From the NCBI RefSeq assembly GCF_015024225.1, contig NZ_JACJGM010000001.1, positions 62,001 through 126,000 on the forward strand: a DNA stretch of 64,000 nt. Direction: 5' to 3'. Shown here piece after piece: positions 16,784-25,594 of the stretch (within the stretch, counting starts at the first letter, position 1; the number at the start of each line of letters is the position of its first letter). The notes under the pieces were generated by a model that saw nothing but the letters and a program-made list of their open reading frames with translations, was not told the origin of the DNA and made no database searches. The DNA is from Nocardioides lijunqiniae (GTDB lineage: Bacteria; Actinomycetota; Actinomycetes; Propionibacteriales; Nocardioidaceae). The position numbers were made by a program, and so were the translations under genes.

Positions 16784-19507
16784 GTGGCACACAAGTTGGT
16801 GATCGTCGAGTCCCCGGCGAAGGCCCGCACCATCGGCGGGTACCTCGGCGACGGCTACGTCGTGGAGTCCTCGATCGGTCACATCCGCGACCTGCCCAAC
16901 AACGCCGCCGACACCCCGGCCAAGATCAAGGACAAGCCCTGGGGCCGGCTGGCCGTCGACGTCGACAACGGCTTCACGCCCTACTACGTGGTGCCGCGCG
17001 ACAAGAAGTCGCACATCTCCAAGCTGAAGAGCCTGCTCAAGGACGCCGACGAGCTCTACCTCGCGACCGACGAGGACCGCGAGGGCGAGGCCATCGCCTG
17101 GCACCTCCTCGACGAGCTCAAGCCCAAGGGCATCCCGGTGCACCGGATGGTGTTCCACGAGATCACCAAGGCCGCGATCCTCGCCGCCGTGGAGAACCCG
17201 CGCGAGATCAACGACGACCTCGTCGAGGCCCAGGAGGCGCGCCGCATCCTGGACCGCCTCTACGGCTACGAGGTCTCGCCCGTGCTGTGGAAGAAGGTCA
17301 TGTCCGGCCTGTCCGCCGGGCGCGTCCAGTCCGTCGCCACCCGCCTGGTCGTCGACCGCGAGCGCGAGCGGATGCGCTTCCGCATGGCGTCGTACTGGGA
17401 CCTCGAGGGCACCTTCGACGCCGGCTCCCGGCACGAGCAGCGGATGTTCCCCGCCAAGCTGCACTCCCTCGACGGCACCCGCGTCGCCCGCGGCTCCGAC
17501 TTCGGCCAGGACGGCCTGCTCAAGGACGCCGCCAAGGTCGTCCACGTCGACCGCGCGCGCGCCGAGGCCCTGGTCTCCTCGCTCGCCGACTCGACCTACG
17601 GCGTGCGCTCGGTGGAGTCCAAGCCCTACAAGCGCTCGCCCTACGCGCCGTTCCGTACCACCACGCTCCAGCAGGAGGCCGGCCGCAAGCTCGGCATGAG
17701 CGCCTCGGTCGCGATGTCGGTGGCGCAGCGCCTGTACGAGAACGGCTTCATCACCTACATGCGCACCGACTCCACCACGCTGTCCGGCGGCGCCATCGAG
17801 GCCGCCCGGACGCAGGTGCGCGAGCTCTACGGCGCCGACTACGTCCCCGACGCGCCGCGCACCTACACCTCCAAGGTCAAGAACGCCCAGGAGGCGCACG
17901 AGGCGATCCGCCCTGCCGGCGAGTCCTTCCGCACCCCCGCGCAGACCGGCCTGACCGGCGAGCAGTTCCGTCTGTACGAGCTGATCTGGATGCGCACCGT
18001 CGCCTCGCAGATGAAGGACGCCGTCGGCCAGTCGGTCTCCGTGCGGCTGGGTGGCACCGCCGCCACCGGCGAGGACGTCGTGTTCGCCGCGAGCGGTCGC
18101 GTCATCACCTTCCACGGCTTCCTGAAGGCCTACGTCGAGGGCACCGACGAGGGCGCGGCCAAGGACGACGCGGAGACCCGGCTGCCCGCGCTGAGCGAGG
18201 GCGACGCGGTCAGCGCCGCGTCGATCGCGGCCAACGGTCACGAGACCAAGCCGCCGGCGCGCTACACCGAGGCCACGCTGATCAAGGAGCTCGAGGAGCG
18301 CGAGATCGGCCGCCCCTCGACGTACGCCTCGATCATCGGCACCATCCTCAACCGCGGCTACGTCTACAAGAAGGGCACCGCGCTGGTCCCGGCGTGGCTG
18401 GCCTTCAGCGTCACCCGGCTGCTGGAGGAGCACTTCCCGCGCCAGGTGTCCTACGAGTTCACCGCCACGATGGAGACCGTCCTCGACGACATCGCCGGCG
18501 GCCGCAAGGACCGGGTCTCCGAGCTCGGCGAGTTCTACTACGGCTCCGACGACGTCAAGGGGCTGCACGCCCTGGTCCACGAGCTCGGCGACATCGACGC
18601 CCGCGAGCTGGCGACGTTCCCGATCGGCGACCCCGAGCTCGGGATCAACCTGCGGGTGGGTCGCTACGGCCCCTACCTCGAGGGCCCCGACGACGAGGGC
18701 AACCCGGTGGGCAAGCGCGCCAACGTGCCCGACGACCTGCCGCCGGACGAGCTGACGGCCGAGAAGGCCAAGGAGCTCTTCGCCAACCCGGCGGGCGAGG
18801 AGATCGAGCTCGGCGCGCACCCCGAGACGGGCCTGCGCGTCGTGGCGAAGAACGGCCGCTACGGCCCTTACGTCACCGAGGACCTCCCCGAGGACGCGAA
18901 GAAGAACGACAAGCCGCGCACCGGCTCGCTCTTCAAGTCGATGTCGCTGGACACGATCTCCCTCGACGACGCGGTCAAGCTGCTGTCGCTGCCCCGCGTG
19001 GTGGGCGCCGCCGAGGACGGCGAGGAGATCACCGCGCAGAACGGTCGCTACGGCCCCTACCTCAAGAAGGGCACCGACTCGCGCTCGCTCACCAGCGAGG
19101 ACCAGCTGCTCACGATCGGCCTCGACGAGGCGCTGAAGATCTACGCCCAGCCCAAGCAGCGGGGCCGCGCGGCCGCGGCGCCGCCGCTCAAGGAGCTCGG
19201 AAACGACCCGGTCTCCGGGCAGCCGGTCGTGGTGAAGTCGGGCCGCTTCGGCGACTACGTCACCGACGGCGAGTACAACGCCACGCTGCGCAAGGACGAC
19301 ACGGTCGAGTCCATCACCATCGAGCGCGCCGCCGAGCTGCTGGCCGAGCGTCGCGAGCGCGGCCCGGCCAAGAAGGCGGCCAAGAAGGGCGCGAAGAAGG
19401 CGCCCGCCAAGAAGGCCGCCACCAAGAAGGCGGCGACCAAGAAGGCCCCCGCGAAGAAGGCGGCGGCCAAGAAGACGGCCGTGAAGAAGGCGGCCAAGAA
19501 GTCCTGA
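16784..19507 (+). CDS. topA: DNA topoisomerase I
   Basis: A 907-residue type IA topoisomerase that relaxes negative supercoils. The Toprim domain opens at GTG 16784 (AHKLVIVESPAKARTIGGYL) with acidic residues in ATDEDREGEAIAWHL. The active-site region reads YENGFITYMRTDSTTLS, with the catalytic Tyr in YMRTDS. QEAHEAIRP and ERFIGRPSTYASI-like sequence (EREIGRPSTYASIIGTIL) follow. Instead of zinc fingers, the C-terminus has four Topo_C_Rpt-type repeats (GRYGPYLEGP, NGRYGPYVTED, NGRYGPYLKKG, SGRFGDYVTDG) and a Lys/Ala-rich tail (AKKAAKKGAKKAPAKKAA), as is usual in actinobacteria, where the tail gives processivity. AGGAAGAAAGAG lies upstream. Essential, monocistronic. Confidence 0.98.
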   Translation: MAHKLVIVESPAKARTIGGYLGDGYVVESSIGHIRDLPNNAADTPAKIKDKPWGRLAVDVDNGFTPYYVVPRDKKSHISKLKSLLKDADELYLATDEDREGEAIAWHLLDELKPKGIPVHRMVFHEITKAAILAAVENPREINDDLVEAQEARRILDRLYGYEVSPVLWKKVMSGLSAGRVQSVATRLVVDRERERMRFRMASYWDLEGTFDAGSRHEQRMFPAKLHSLDGTRVARGSDFGQDGLLKDAAKVVHVDRARAEALVSSLADSTYGVRSVESKPYKRSPYAPFRTTTLQQEAGRKLGMSASVAMSVAQRLYENGFITYMRTDSTTLSGGAIEAARTQVRELYGADYVPDAPRTYTSKVKNAQEAHEAIRPAGESFRTPAQTGLTGEQFRLYELIWMRTVASQMKDAVGQSVSVRLGGTAATGEDVVFAASGRVITFHGFLKAYVEGTDEGAAKDDAETRLPALSEGDAVSAASIAANGHETKPPARYTEATLIKELEEREIGRPSTYASIIGTILNRGYVYKKGTALVPAWLAFSVTRLLEEHFPRQVSYEFTATMETVLDDIAGGRKDRVSELGEFYYGSDDVKGLHALVHELGDIDARELATFPIGDPELGINLRVGRYGPYLEGPDDEGNPVGKRANVPDDLPPDELTAEKAKELFANPAGEEIELGAHPETGLRVVAKNGRYGPYVTEDLPEDAKKNDKPRTGSLFKSMSLDTISLDDAVKLLSLPRVVGAAEDGEEITAQNGRYGPYLKKGTDSRSLTSEDQLLTIGLDEALKIYAQPKQRGRAAAAPPLKELGNDPVSGQPVVVKSGRFGDYVTDGEYNATLRKDDTVESITIERAAELLAERRERGPAKKAAKKGAKKAPAKKAATKKAATKKAPAKKAAAKKTAVKKAAKKS

Positions 19508-19593
19508 GACCCGAGTTCTCACGTTTGCCGGTGCCGAGCGCCCGTCTGGGCTAGCGTCGCTGCCACCGTAGCCCGGACGAAGGAGCAGCAGTC

Positions 19594-20496
19594 GTGCGTA
19601 CCAAGATGGTGGCGGCCCTTGCCGTCGCAGTGACCCTCGGACTGGCCGGTGGCGGGTTCACCCCCGCCGTGTCCGCGCCGGAGGCACCGGCCCGCAAGGC
19701 CAAGCCGTACGTCGTGACGCTGAAGGCCCTGCCGGCACAGGCAGACGCCGGACGCCGGCTCACGCTGGCGGGCAAGGTCTCCGGCCCCGAGAACGCTCGC
19801 AAGCCCGTCCTCGTCCAGCGCCGCTACGCCGGCGGTGCGTGGGCGGTCGCGGCGCGGACGACCACCACCAAGCGAGGCACGTTCAGCGTCAAGGTGCCGC
19901 TGGTCAAGGGCGGCACCACCTCCTTCCGGGTGCTCAAGCCACGGTCGGCGAAGCGCGCCCAGGGTGTCAGCCGGGCGCGGAGCCTGACGGTCTACAAGTG
20001 GCTCGACATCGTCGACCAGCCGACGGTCGTCCAGGGAGCGGTGGCCCTGCTCGACAACGACGTGACCATGAACGGCAGGCGCTACCCGGGCTCGGTCGTC
20101 GCGCCCGGCTTCTCCGACAACCCCGTGCTCCTCGCTGTCTTCACGATGGGGCTCTGCACCACCTTGGAGGCCCAGTCGGGCTTCGCGGACGCGGACAAGC
20201 CCCTGCTGGGTGGGGGCGAGACGCAGCAGCTGACGCTGTCGCAGACCACTGCCAGCCAGCCGCCGACCCCCGGCCCCCTCCTGACCACCCCGGCCGGCAC
20301 GGTGCAGCGCGCCGTCCGCGACGTGACAGGCGCCCAGATCGCCATCATGAGCTTCGCGGTCGAGAAGACCGAGGCGACGAAGGGCGATCTGCTCGCGATC
20401 TTGGGCTCCCCCCGGGTCCGGTGCCGGGCCGACGCCCTCCCGTCCGTCCCGGTCGCCTTCCTCCAGGGCGGTGCCCGGGCGGTCACGCTGCGCTGA
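19594..20496 (+). CDS. Secreted protein of unknown function
   Basis: A 300-residue protein with a Sec signal peptide starting at GTG 19594 (VRTKMVAALAVAVTLGLAGG, cleavage near VSA/PEA) and AAGGAG upstream. Residues about 35-125 look like an extracellular Ig-like/beta-sandwich module (LKALPAQADAGRRLTLAGKV; RRYAGGAWAVAARTTTTKRG; KVPLVKGGTTSFRVLKP), a design common in Nocardioides surface proteins. The second half (YKWLDIVDQPTVVQGAVALL onward) resembles a small carbohydrate-associated or NPCBM-like lobe but I cannot assign it. Two cysteines (GLCTTLEA, VRCRADAL) could form a disulfide. Located between topA and tmk, probably with its own promoter. Confidence 0.8.
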   Translation: MRTKMVAALAVAVTLGLAGGGFTPAVSAPEAPARKAKPYVVTLKALPAQADAGRRLTLAGKVSGPENARKPVLVQRRYAGGAWAVAARTTTTKRGTFSVKVPLVKGGTTSFRVLKPRSAKRAQGVSRARSLTVYKWLDIVDQPTVVQGAVALLDNDVTMNGRRYPGSVVAPGFSDNPVLLAVFTMGLCTTLEAQSGFADADKPLLGGGETQQLTLSQTTASQPPTPGPLLTTPAGTVQRAVRDVTGAQIAIMSFAVEKTEATKGDLLAILGSPRVRCRADALPSVPVAFLQGGARAVTLR

Positions 20497-20566
20497 GCAC
20501 CTGCAGCGGGGCCGTCGACGGCGACCTGCCTTGGAAAGCGTCGGTGGTGCCCCGTAGGTTCGGCGC

Positions 20567-21226
20567 GTGAGCTCGTCCGGCGTCTACACCCGCACCGGCC
20601 TCTTCGTCTGCTTCGAGGGCGGGGAGGGGGCGGGCAAGTCGACCCAGTCGCGCCGCCTGGCGGCCGCCCTCGAGGTGGGCGGCCACGACGTCGTGCTCAC
20701 CTTCGAGCCGGGCGACACCGAGGTCGGCCGGGCGCTGCGGCAGATCGTGCTCAGCCCCGAGACCGGTGAGCTCTCCGACCGCACCGAGGCCCTCCTCTAC
20801 GCCGCCGACAAGGCCGAGCACGTCGACACCGTGGTGCAGCCCGCGCTCGACCGCGGAGCCGTGGTGATCACCGACCGCTACGTCGACTCGGCGCTCGCCT
20901 ACCAGGGCGCCGGCCGTCCGCTGGCCGTCGCCGAGGTCGAGCAGGTGATGCGCTGGGCCACCCACGACCTGCGCCCGCACCTCACCGTCGTGCTCGACCT
21001 CGAGCCGGCCGCCGGGCTCGGCCGCTTCGAGGAGCGCGACCGGATCGAGGGCGAGTCCATGGAGTTCCACCAGCGCGTGCGGGCGGCGTTCGTGGAGATG
21101 GCCGCCGCCGACCCCGAGCACTACCTCGTCGTCGACGCCCGCGCCGACGTCGACGCGATCGCCGACGCGGTGCGGCAGAGGGTGGCGCCGCTGCTCGACC
21201 AGGCCGCCCGGCGGGAGCCCGCATGA
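20567..21226 (+). CDS. tmk: Thymidylate kinase
   Basis: A 219-residue dTMP kinase that makes dTDP for DNA synthesis. The P-loop is CFEGGEGAGKST near residue 15. Next comes LTFEPGDTEVGRALRQIVL, where the family has the substrate-binding (REPGGT) loop; here it reads FEPGDTEVG. VVITDRYVDSALAYQGAGR holds the DRY motif, and a short LID follows (ERDRIEGESMEFHQRV). Length is normal. GTG 20567 is the start by homology, leaving a short N-terminal extension (SSSGVYTRTG). It overlaps holB by ATGA, so tmk-holB-peptidase form a coupled operon. Confidence 0.96.
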   Translation: MSSSGVYTRTGLFVCFEGGEGAGKSTQSRRLAAALEVGGHDVVLTFEPGDTEVGRALRQIVLSPETGELSDRTEALLYAADKAEHVDTVVQPALDRGAVVITDRYVDSALAYQGAGRPLAVAEVEQVMRWATHDLRPHLTVVLDLEPAAGLGRFEERDRIEGESMEFHQRVRAAFVEMAAADPEHYLVVDARADVDAIADAVRQRVAPLLDQAARREPA

Positions 21227-22371
21227 CGGTGTGGGACCAGCTCGTCGGCCAGCGGCACGCGGTCACGGCGCTGCGCACCGCCGTGGGCGGGCAGGGGATG
21301 AGCCACTCCTGGCTCTTCACCGGCCCGCCGGGCTCCGGCCGCTCCAACGCCGCCATCGCCTTCGCGGCCGCGCTGCAGTGCGAGCAGGGCGGCTGCGGCA
21401 CCTGTCACGAGTGCCACACCGTGCTGGCCGGCAGCCACGCCGACGTCTCCGTGGTCCGTACCCAGAAGCTCTCCATCGGCGTCGACGAGGTCCGCGACCT
21501 GGTGCGGCGTGCGGCGCTGGCCCCGGTCGGGCGGCGCTGGCAGGTGATGATCGTCGAGGACGCCGACCGGCTCACCGACCAGGCGTGCAACGCGCTGCTC
21601 AAGGCGATCGAGGAGCCCACCGACCGCACGCTGTGGATGCTCTGCGCGCCCACCGTCGAGGACGTCCTACCGACGATCCGCTCGCGCTGCCGGCTCGTCA
21701 CCCTGGCCACGCCGTCGACCGACGAGGTGGCGTCGTTCCTGGCCCGCACCGAGGGCATCGGCGACGCGCTGGCGTCGTACGCCGCCCGCGCCAGCCAAGG
21801 CCACATCGGCCGTGCCCGTGCGCTGGCCCGCGACGAGGCGACGCGCAACCGGCGCCGCGAGATCGTGTCGCTGCCCGCGCGGCTCACGTCGCTCGGCGCC
21901 TGCATGAACGCCGCGGCCAACCTCGCGGCCGTGGCCAAGGAGGAGGCCGACGCGATCACCGGCGAGCTCGACGCCGCTGAGAAGGTCGACCTCGACGCCA
22001 CCTACGGCGTGGTGGAGCGCGGCCGCCGCCCGCGCGAGTACGCCCCGGCGCTGTCGGCGCTCGACAAGGCGCAGAAGACGCGCGCCAAGCGGCGTCAGCT
22101 CGACGTCGTCGACCGCGGACTGATGGACCTGGTCTCGGTCTACCGCGACGCCATCGCCGTGGGGGTGGGCGCCGCGGGCCCGCTCGTCAACGAGGAGATC
22201 CGCGGCGACATCGAGCTCATCGCGACCTCCTCCAGCCCCGAGCTCAATCTGCGCCGCATCGGCTGGATCTTCGAGGCGCGCGAGCAGATGCTGGACTTCA
22301 ACGTGCCGGTGGCGCTCGCCCTGGACTCCATGATGGTGGCGCTCCGAGTGCCCGAGAGGACCAGCCGATGA
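21223..22371 (+). CDS. holB: DNA polymerase III subunit delta' (clamp loader)
   Basis: A 382-residue AAA+ clamp-loader subunit. VWDQLVGQRHAVTALRTAV is the N-terminal AAA+ signature. The P-loop is modified to FTGPPGSGRSNAAI (Arg-Ser for Lys-Thr), as usual for delta', which does not need to hydrolyse ATP. A four-Cys zinc site follows (CEQGGCGTCHEC). MIVEDADRLTDQACNALLKAIEEP and TIRSRCRLVTL carry the DExx-like and SRC motifs. The C-terminal half is the helical collar domain. Start overlaps the tmk stop and its stop overlaps the next ATG. Cytoplasmic replisome component, essential. Confidence 0.95.
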   Translation: MTVWDQLVGQRHAVTALRTAVGGQGMSHSWLFTGPPGSGRSNAAIAFAAALQCEQGGCGTCHECHTVLAGSHADVSVVRTQKLSIGVDEVRDLVRRAALAPVGRRWQVMIVEDADRLTDQACNALLKAIEEPTDRTLWMLCAPTVEDVLPTIRSRCRLVTLATPSTDEVASFLARTEGIGDALASYAARASQGHIGRARALARDEATRNRRREIVSLPARLTSLGACMNAAANLAAVAKEEADAITGELDAAEKVDLDATYGVVERGRRPREYAPALSALDKAQKTRAKRRQLDVVDRGLMDLVSVYRDAIAVGVGAAGPLVNEEIRGDIELIATSSSPELNLRRIGWIFEAREQMLDFNVPVALALDSMMVALRVPERTSR

Positions 22372-23939
22372 ACCGCACGCTCCGGATCGCCGTCGTCGCC
22401 CTGATCGTCGTCGCCCTGGTCGGCTCGGCCTGGCTCGGGGTCGTCTACCTCCTGCTGGGCGACGACTCCGAGGGCGGGTCGTCGGACGGCCCGGCGCCGA
22501 CCGTCGTCTCGACCAGCCCCGCCGAGGGCTCGACCGAGCCCCCCAGCCCCGACCTCGCGCCGTACTACTCCCAGGAGATCGACTGGGAGTCGTGCGGCAG
22601 CAACCAGTGCGGCGCCCTCACCGTCCCGATCGACTACCGCGACGCCGGCGGGGAGACCATCGAGCTCGAGCTGGTCAAGGTCCCTGCGGGCGACCCGGAC
22701 GCCCGGGTGGGCTCGCTGGTCGTCAACCCCGGCGGACCGGGCGCCTCGGGCGTCGCCTACGCCGAGGGCTCCTCGGAGGTCTTCCGCGACCAGCTCACCT
22801 CGCGCTTCGACGTGGTCGGCTTCGACCCGCGCGGCACGGGCGGGTCCGACCCCGTGGACTGCCTGCCCGACGAGGAGATGACCGACTTCCTGGCCGTCGA
22901 CCCCGCCCCGGACGACGCGGGGGAGGAGACGGAGCTCGTCGACGAGCTGGAGACGTTCTTCGCGGGCTGCGTCGAGCGCTCCGACGCGCTGGTCGGGCAC
23001 GTCACGACCGCCGAGGCGGCGCGCGACATGGACGTGCTGCGGGCCGCGCTGGGCGAGGCGAGCCTCTACTACCTCGGCGCCTCCTACGGCACCAAGCTCG
23101 GCGCCACCTACGCCGAGCTGTTCCCGACCAAGGTCGGCCGGCTCGTCCTGGACGGCGCCGTCGACGTCGGGCTGAGCTCGCGCGAGCAGAGCCTCGGACA
23201 GGCCGGCGGCTTCGAGACCGCCCTGCGCTCCTACGTCGCCCACTGCGTCGAGGAGGACGACGACTGCGTGCTCGGCGACTCGGTCGAGGCGGGGCTCGCC
23301 ACGATCTCCGGGCTGCTCGACGACATCGACGCCGAGCCGCTGCCGACGTCCGACGGGCGCGAGCTCACCGTGGGCAGCGCGTTCTACGGCATCGTGGCGC
23401 CGCTCTACAACCGCGACTACTGGTCCCTCCTCGACCAAGGCCTGTCCACGGCGCTCGACGGCGACGGGAGCACGCTGATGCTGCTGGCCGACGCCTACGC
23501 GTCGCGGCAGGACGGCCAGTACCTCGACAACAGCACCGAGGCCATCTACGCCATCAACTGCCTCGACGACCCCTACTTCGTCGAGCCCGCCGACGTGCCG
23601 GCCGAGGTGCCGGCCTTCGAGAAGACCTCGCCGACGTTCGGGCGGGTCTTCGCCTGGGGCCTGGTCAACTGCAAGGGCATCCAGGTCGAGTCCTCCGAGC
23701 CGGCCCTCGACATCCGCGGTGAGGGCGCCGCGCCGATCCTCGTCGTGGGCACCACGCGCGACCCGGCGACGCCGTACGAGTGGGCCGTGGGGCTGGCCGA
23801 GCAGCTGGACTCCGGGGTCCTGCTCTCCCGCGACGGCGACGGCCACACCGCCTACAACTCTGGCAACGAGTGCATCGACACCGCCATCGAGGCCTACCTC
23901 GTCGACGGCACGGTGCCGAAGGACCAGACCCAGTGCTGA
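22368..23939 (+). CDS. Alpha/beta-hydrolase, tripeptidyl-aminopeptidase-like (TAP C-terminal domain)
   Basis: A 523-residue extracytoplasmic serine peptidase of the S33 family. An N-terminal signal/anchor helix (LRIAVVALIVVALVGSAWLG) is followed by a low-complexity Pro/Ser linker. The hydrolase domain begins near residue 65 (YYSQEIDWESCGSNQCGALT). The oxyanion region is VVNPGGPGASGV, the nucleophile elbow LGASYGTKLGATY (Ser in GASYG), and the C-terminal TAP-like part has VVGTTRDPATPYEWAVGLAE (Asp) and DGDGHTAYNSGNEC (His). All three triad residues are in place. The gene is coupled to holB by ATGA. Similar to Streptomyces SlpD/E and mycobacterial CaeA-type proteases; the natural peptide substrate is not predictable. 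Confidence 0.9.
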   Translation: MNRTLRIAVVALIVVALVGSAWLGVVYLLLGDDSEGGSSDGPAPTVVSTSPAEGSTEPPSPDLAPYYSQEIDWESCGSNQCGALTVPIDYRDAGGETIELELVKVPAGDPDARVGSLVVNPGGPGASGVAYAEGSSEVFRDQLTSRFDVVGFDPRGTGGSDPVDCLPDEEMTDFLAVDPAPDDAGEETELVDELETFFAGCVERSDALVGHVTTAEAARDMDVLRAALGEASLYYLGASYGTKLGATYAELFPTKVGRLVLDGAVDVGLSSREQSLGQAGGFETALRSYVAHCVEEDDDCVLGDSVEAGLATISGLLDDIDAEPLPTSDGRELTVGSAFYGIVAPLYNRDYWSLLDQGLSTALDGDGSTLMLLADAYASRQDGQYLDNSTEAIYAINCLDDPYFVEPADVPAEVPAFEKTSPTFGRVFAWGLVNCKGIQVESSEPALDIRGEGAAPILVVGTTRDPATPYEWAVGLAEQLDSGVLLSRDGDGHTAYNSGNECIDTAIEAYLVDGTVPKDQTQC

Positions 23940-23955
23940 GTACCAGTGCGATCGT

Positions 23956-23992
23956 GGGTTGAGGAGGTCGCGCAGCGACCGTCTCGAAACCC
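23956..23992. repeat. REP-like imperfect palindrome
   Basis: The arms GGGTTGAGGAGGTCGC and GCGACCGTCTCGAAACCC form an imperfect stem with a short loop. The sequence matches a dispersed GGTTTCGAGAC...CTCCTCAACC hairpin that I recall as frequent between genes of Nocardioides-like genomes. It sits between the convergent peptidase and LysR genes and could also act as a bidirectional terminator. Confidence 0.5.
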
Positions 23993-23998
23993 GGTGAG

Positions 23999-24922
23999 CT
24001 AGACGGGCTCCGCGATGCGCTGGATCCGCGCGGTGGCGAGCTCGATCATGAGCTCCGCGGCCGGCGACAGGCGGGCGCCCGCCCGGTGCACGACGGCGAA
24101 GTAGTCGTACAGGCGCGGTCGCAGCGACACGAACCCCGCATGCGGCGCGAGCCGGGGGAGGAGCACCTCGGCGGCGCCCTTGGGCAGCACCGTGTCGCCG
24201 TAGCCGCGGCCCATGAGCTCGACGGCGATCTCGGGGTCCTCCACCTCGATCCGGGTCTGGAGGCTGAGCCCGGTGCCCTGCAGCGCCTGCCGCAGCAGGG
24301 TGCGGACGCTGTCGTCGGTGCGCCAGGTGGTCTCCGGCATGACCAGGCTGGCCTCGGCGAGGCGCCGCACCGTCATCGGCCTCTCGAGGTGCGTCGGGTC
24401 CGCGCTGGCGTAGACGACCTCGTCGCGCGCGACCGGGCGCACCTCCATGCCCTCGCTGGTGACGCCGGGCATGGCGATCATCGCCGCCTCGAGGCGGCCG
24501 CGACGCAGGTCCTCGTGCACCTCGCTGGAGTTCTGGCCGATGAGCTCGACCCGGACCCCGGGGTGCCGCTCGAGCACGTCGGCCACGAGGTCGGCGCCGG
24601 CGTAGAGGCGCGCCACCCCGAACATGCCGAAGCGGATCGTGCCGGTCTCGATGCGGCGCACCTGCTGCGCCGCCAGCCGCGTGTCCTCGGCCGCGGCGAG
24701 GGTCTGCTCGGCGTGCGGTCGCAGGGTGTCGGCGACTGTGGTCGGGATGACCCCGCGGCCGACGCGGCGGAACAGCTGCACGCCCAGCGTCTGCTCGAGC
24801 CCACGGATCTGCTCCGACACGCTGGGCTGGGCGTAGCCGAGCTCCTCGGCGGCGGCCGTCAGCGAGCCGTGCTCGTAGGTCGCGAGGAAGCAGCGGAGCT
24901 GGTGAAGTGAAAGCACAGGCAT
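23999..24922 (-). CDS. LysR family transcriptional regulator
   Basis: A 307-residue LysR regulator. Residues 4-63 are the winged helix-turn-helix (LSLHQLRCFLATYEHGSLTA, AEELGYAQPSVSEQIRGLEQ, TLGVQLFRRVGRGVIPT). Residues about 90-300 are the periplasmic-binding-protein-like effector domain (TIRFGMFGVARLYAGADLVADVLERHPGVRVELIG). ATG 24922 is the natural start at the family's usual distance from the helix-turn-helix. It is divergent from a small cysteine protein gene. No metabolic gene beside it reveals the effector; LysR proteins usually act on the adjacent divergent gene, autorepress and bind a small metabolite. Confidence 0.94.
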   Translation of the reverse strand: MPVLSLHQLRCFLATYEHGSLTAAAEELGYAQPSVSEQIRGLEQTLGVQLFRRVGRGVIPTTVADTLRPHAEQTLAAAEDTRLAAQQVRRIETGTIRFGMFGVARLYAGADLVADVLERHPGVRVELIGQNSSEVHEDLRRGRLEAAMIAMPGVTSEGMEVRPVARDEVVYASADPTHLERPMTVRRLAEASLVMPETTWRTDDSVRTLLRQALQGTGLSLQTRIEVEDPEIAVELMGRGYGDTVLPKGAAEVLLPRLAPHAGFVSLRPRLYDYFAVVHRAGARLSPAAELMIELATARIQRIAEPV

Positions 24923-24986
24923 ATCCTTGAGATGGCGAAGGAAAGCAAGGCTACCTCTATCAATGCCGCTCCCTCAGACTTGAGTC

Positions 24987-25169
24987 ATGTTCGCCCACAC
25001 CTGCACGTCCTGCGGGGACCGCTTCGTCATCTTCGAGAGCCAGGTCCTCTCCGTCGCCAACACCGAGTCCGGCATCCTCGTCACGTTCACCTGCTGGTGC
25101 GACGCGCCCCAGAGCCAGCTCACGGGGCGCGCCGCGCCCGCTCGCTCCGCGAACGCCCTCGCCGCCTGA
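24987..25169 (+). CDS. Small Cys-rich protein, possible zinc ribbon
   Basis: A 60-residue protein (MFAHTCTSCGDRFVIFESQV...). CTSC at residues 6-9 and CWC at residues 36-38 could make a small zinc ribbon. A hydrophobic beta-rich segment lies between them (GILVTFTCWC), and a short Ala/Arg tail ends the protein. I recall similar short proteins in Nocardioides-like genomes, which supports it being real. No ribosome site is visible before ATG 24987, so it may be translated from a leaderless or near-leaderless transcript. Divergent from the LysR gene, 64 bases away, and upstream of tRNA-Thr. Function unknown. Confidence 0.6.
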   Translation: MFAHTCTSCGDRFVIFESQVLSVANTESGILVTFTCWCDAPQSQLTGRAAPARSANALAA

Positions 25170-25241
25170 GCCCGCCGGTTTCGCGCCACCCCGGGGGGCT
25201 CCGTATACTTCCGCGGGTTGCCCGGTTCGTCCGGGCGGCAG

Positions 25242-25314
25242 GCCGCCTTAGCTCAGTCGGTAGAGCGAGTCACTCGTAATGACTAGGTCGTCAGTTCGAT
25301 TCTGACAGGCGGCT
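25242..25314 (+). tRNA. tRNA-Thr (anticodon CGT)
   Basis: A 73-nt cloverleaf without encoded CCA. The acceptor stem is GCCGCCT/AGGCGGC, the D stem GCTC/GAGC, and the anticodon stem AGTCA/TGACT around loop CTCGTAA (anticodon CGT at 25275-25277, reads ACG). The T arm is GTCAG-TTCGATT-CTGAC. All stems pair fully. Followed at once by a strong terminator. Confidence 0.97.
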
Positions 25315-25320
25315 CACCAG

Positions 25321-25358
25321 AAGGCCCCTGACCTGCGGAGACGCAGGGACGGGGCCTT
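25321..25358 (+). terminator. Intrinsic terminator after tRNA-Thr
   Basis: Two-step hairpin: AAGGCCCC pairs with GGGGCCTT, and inside it CCTGCG pairs with CGCAGG around a GAGA tetraloop. It is followed by CCTTGT and begins 7 bases after the tRNA. Confidence 0.92.
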
Positions 25359-25415
25359 CCTTGTATCGTCCTGGCAGCGCCAAGTCCCTGAGATGTCCCG
25401 GGAAACTCTCCCCAG

Positions 25416-25459
25416 GACTACGGATCAGAAGTCACTGGCTCGAATCCCTACGGGTGCGC
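25416..25459 (+). other. tRNA-Arg(ACG)-like 3' remnant, possible attachment site
   Basis: The stretch starting GACTACGGATCAGAAG and continuing through CTCGAATCCCTACGGGTGCGC resembles the anticodon arm, T loop (TCGAATCC) and acceptor 3' strand of an actinobacterial tRNA-Arg(ACG). The 5' half is absent and the T stem is degenerate, so it is not a functional tRNA. Partial 3' tRNA copies are typical leftovers of integrase attachment sites. No integrase is adjacent, so the site reading is inferred. Confidence 0.45.
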
Positions 25460-25594
25460 TCATCACGTGATCGCAGGTCAGTGTGTTGACATGCGGTGTC
25501 GTCTCAGGCCGCTGGGCACTGCGAAAGATCCCTTGCACCTGGACGACCGAGCGTCCCGGATCACCTCCGACCGGGCCGTATGGCATCCCGACGC

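Noticed and set aside
12173..19522. A single minus-strand open frame of about 2450 codons covering topA antisense and the repeat protein
   Set aside because: A clear signal peptide and ribosome site fix the start at 16555. The extension is the antisense of topA, kept open by GC-rich codon bias.
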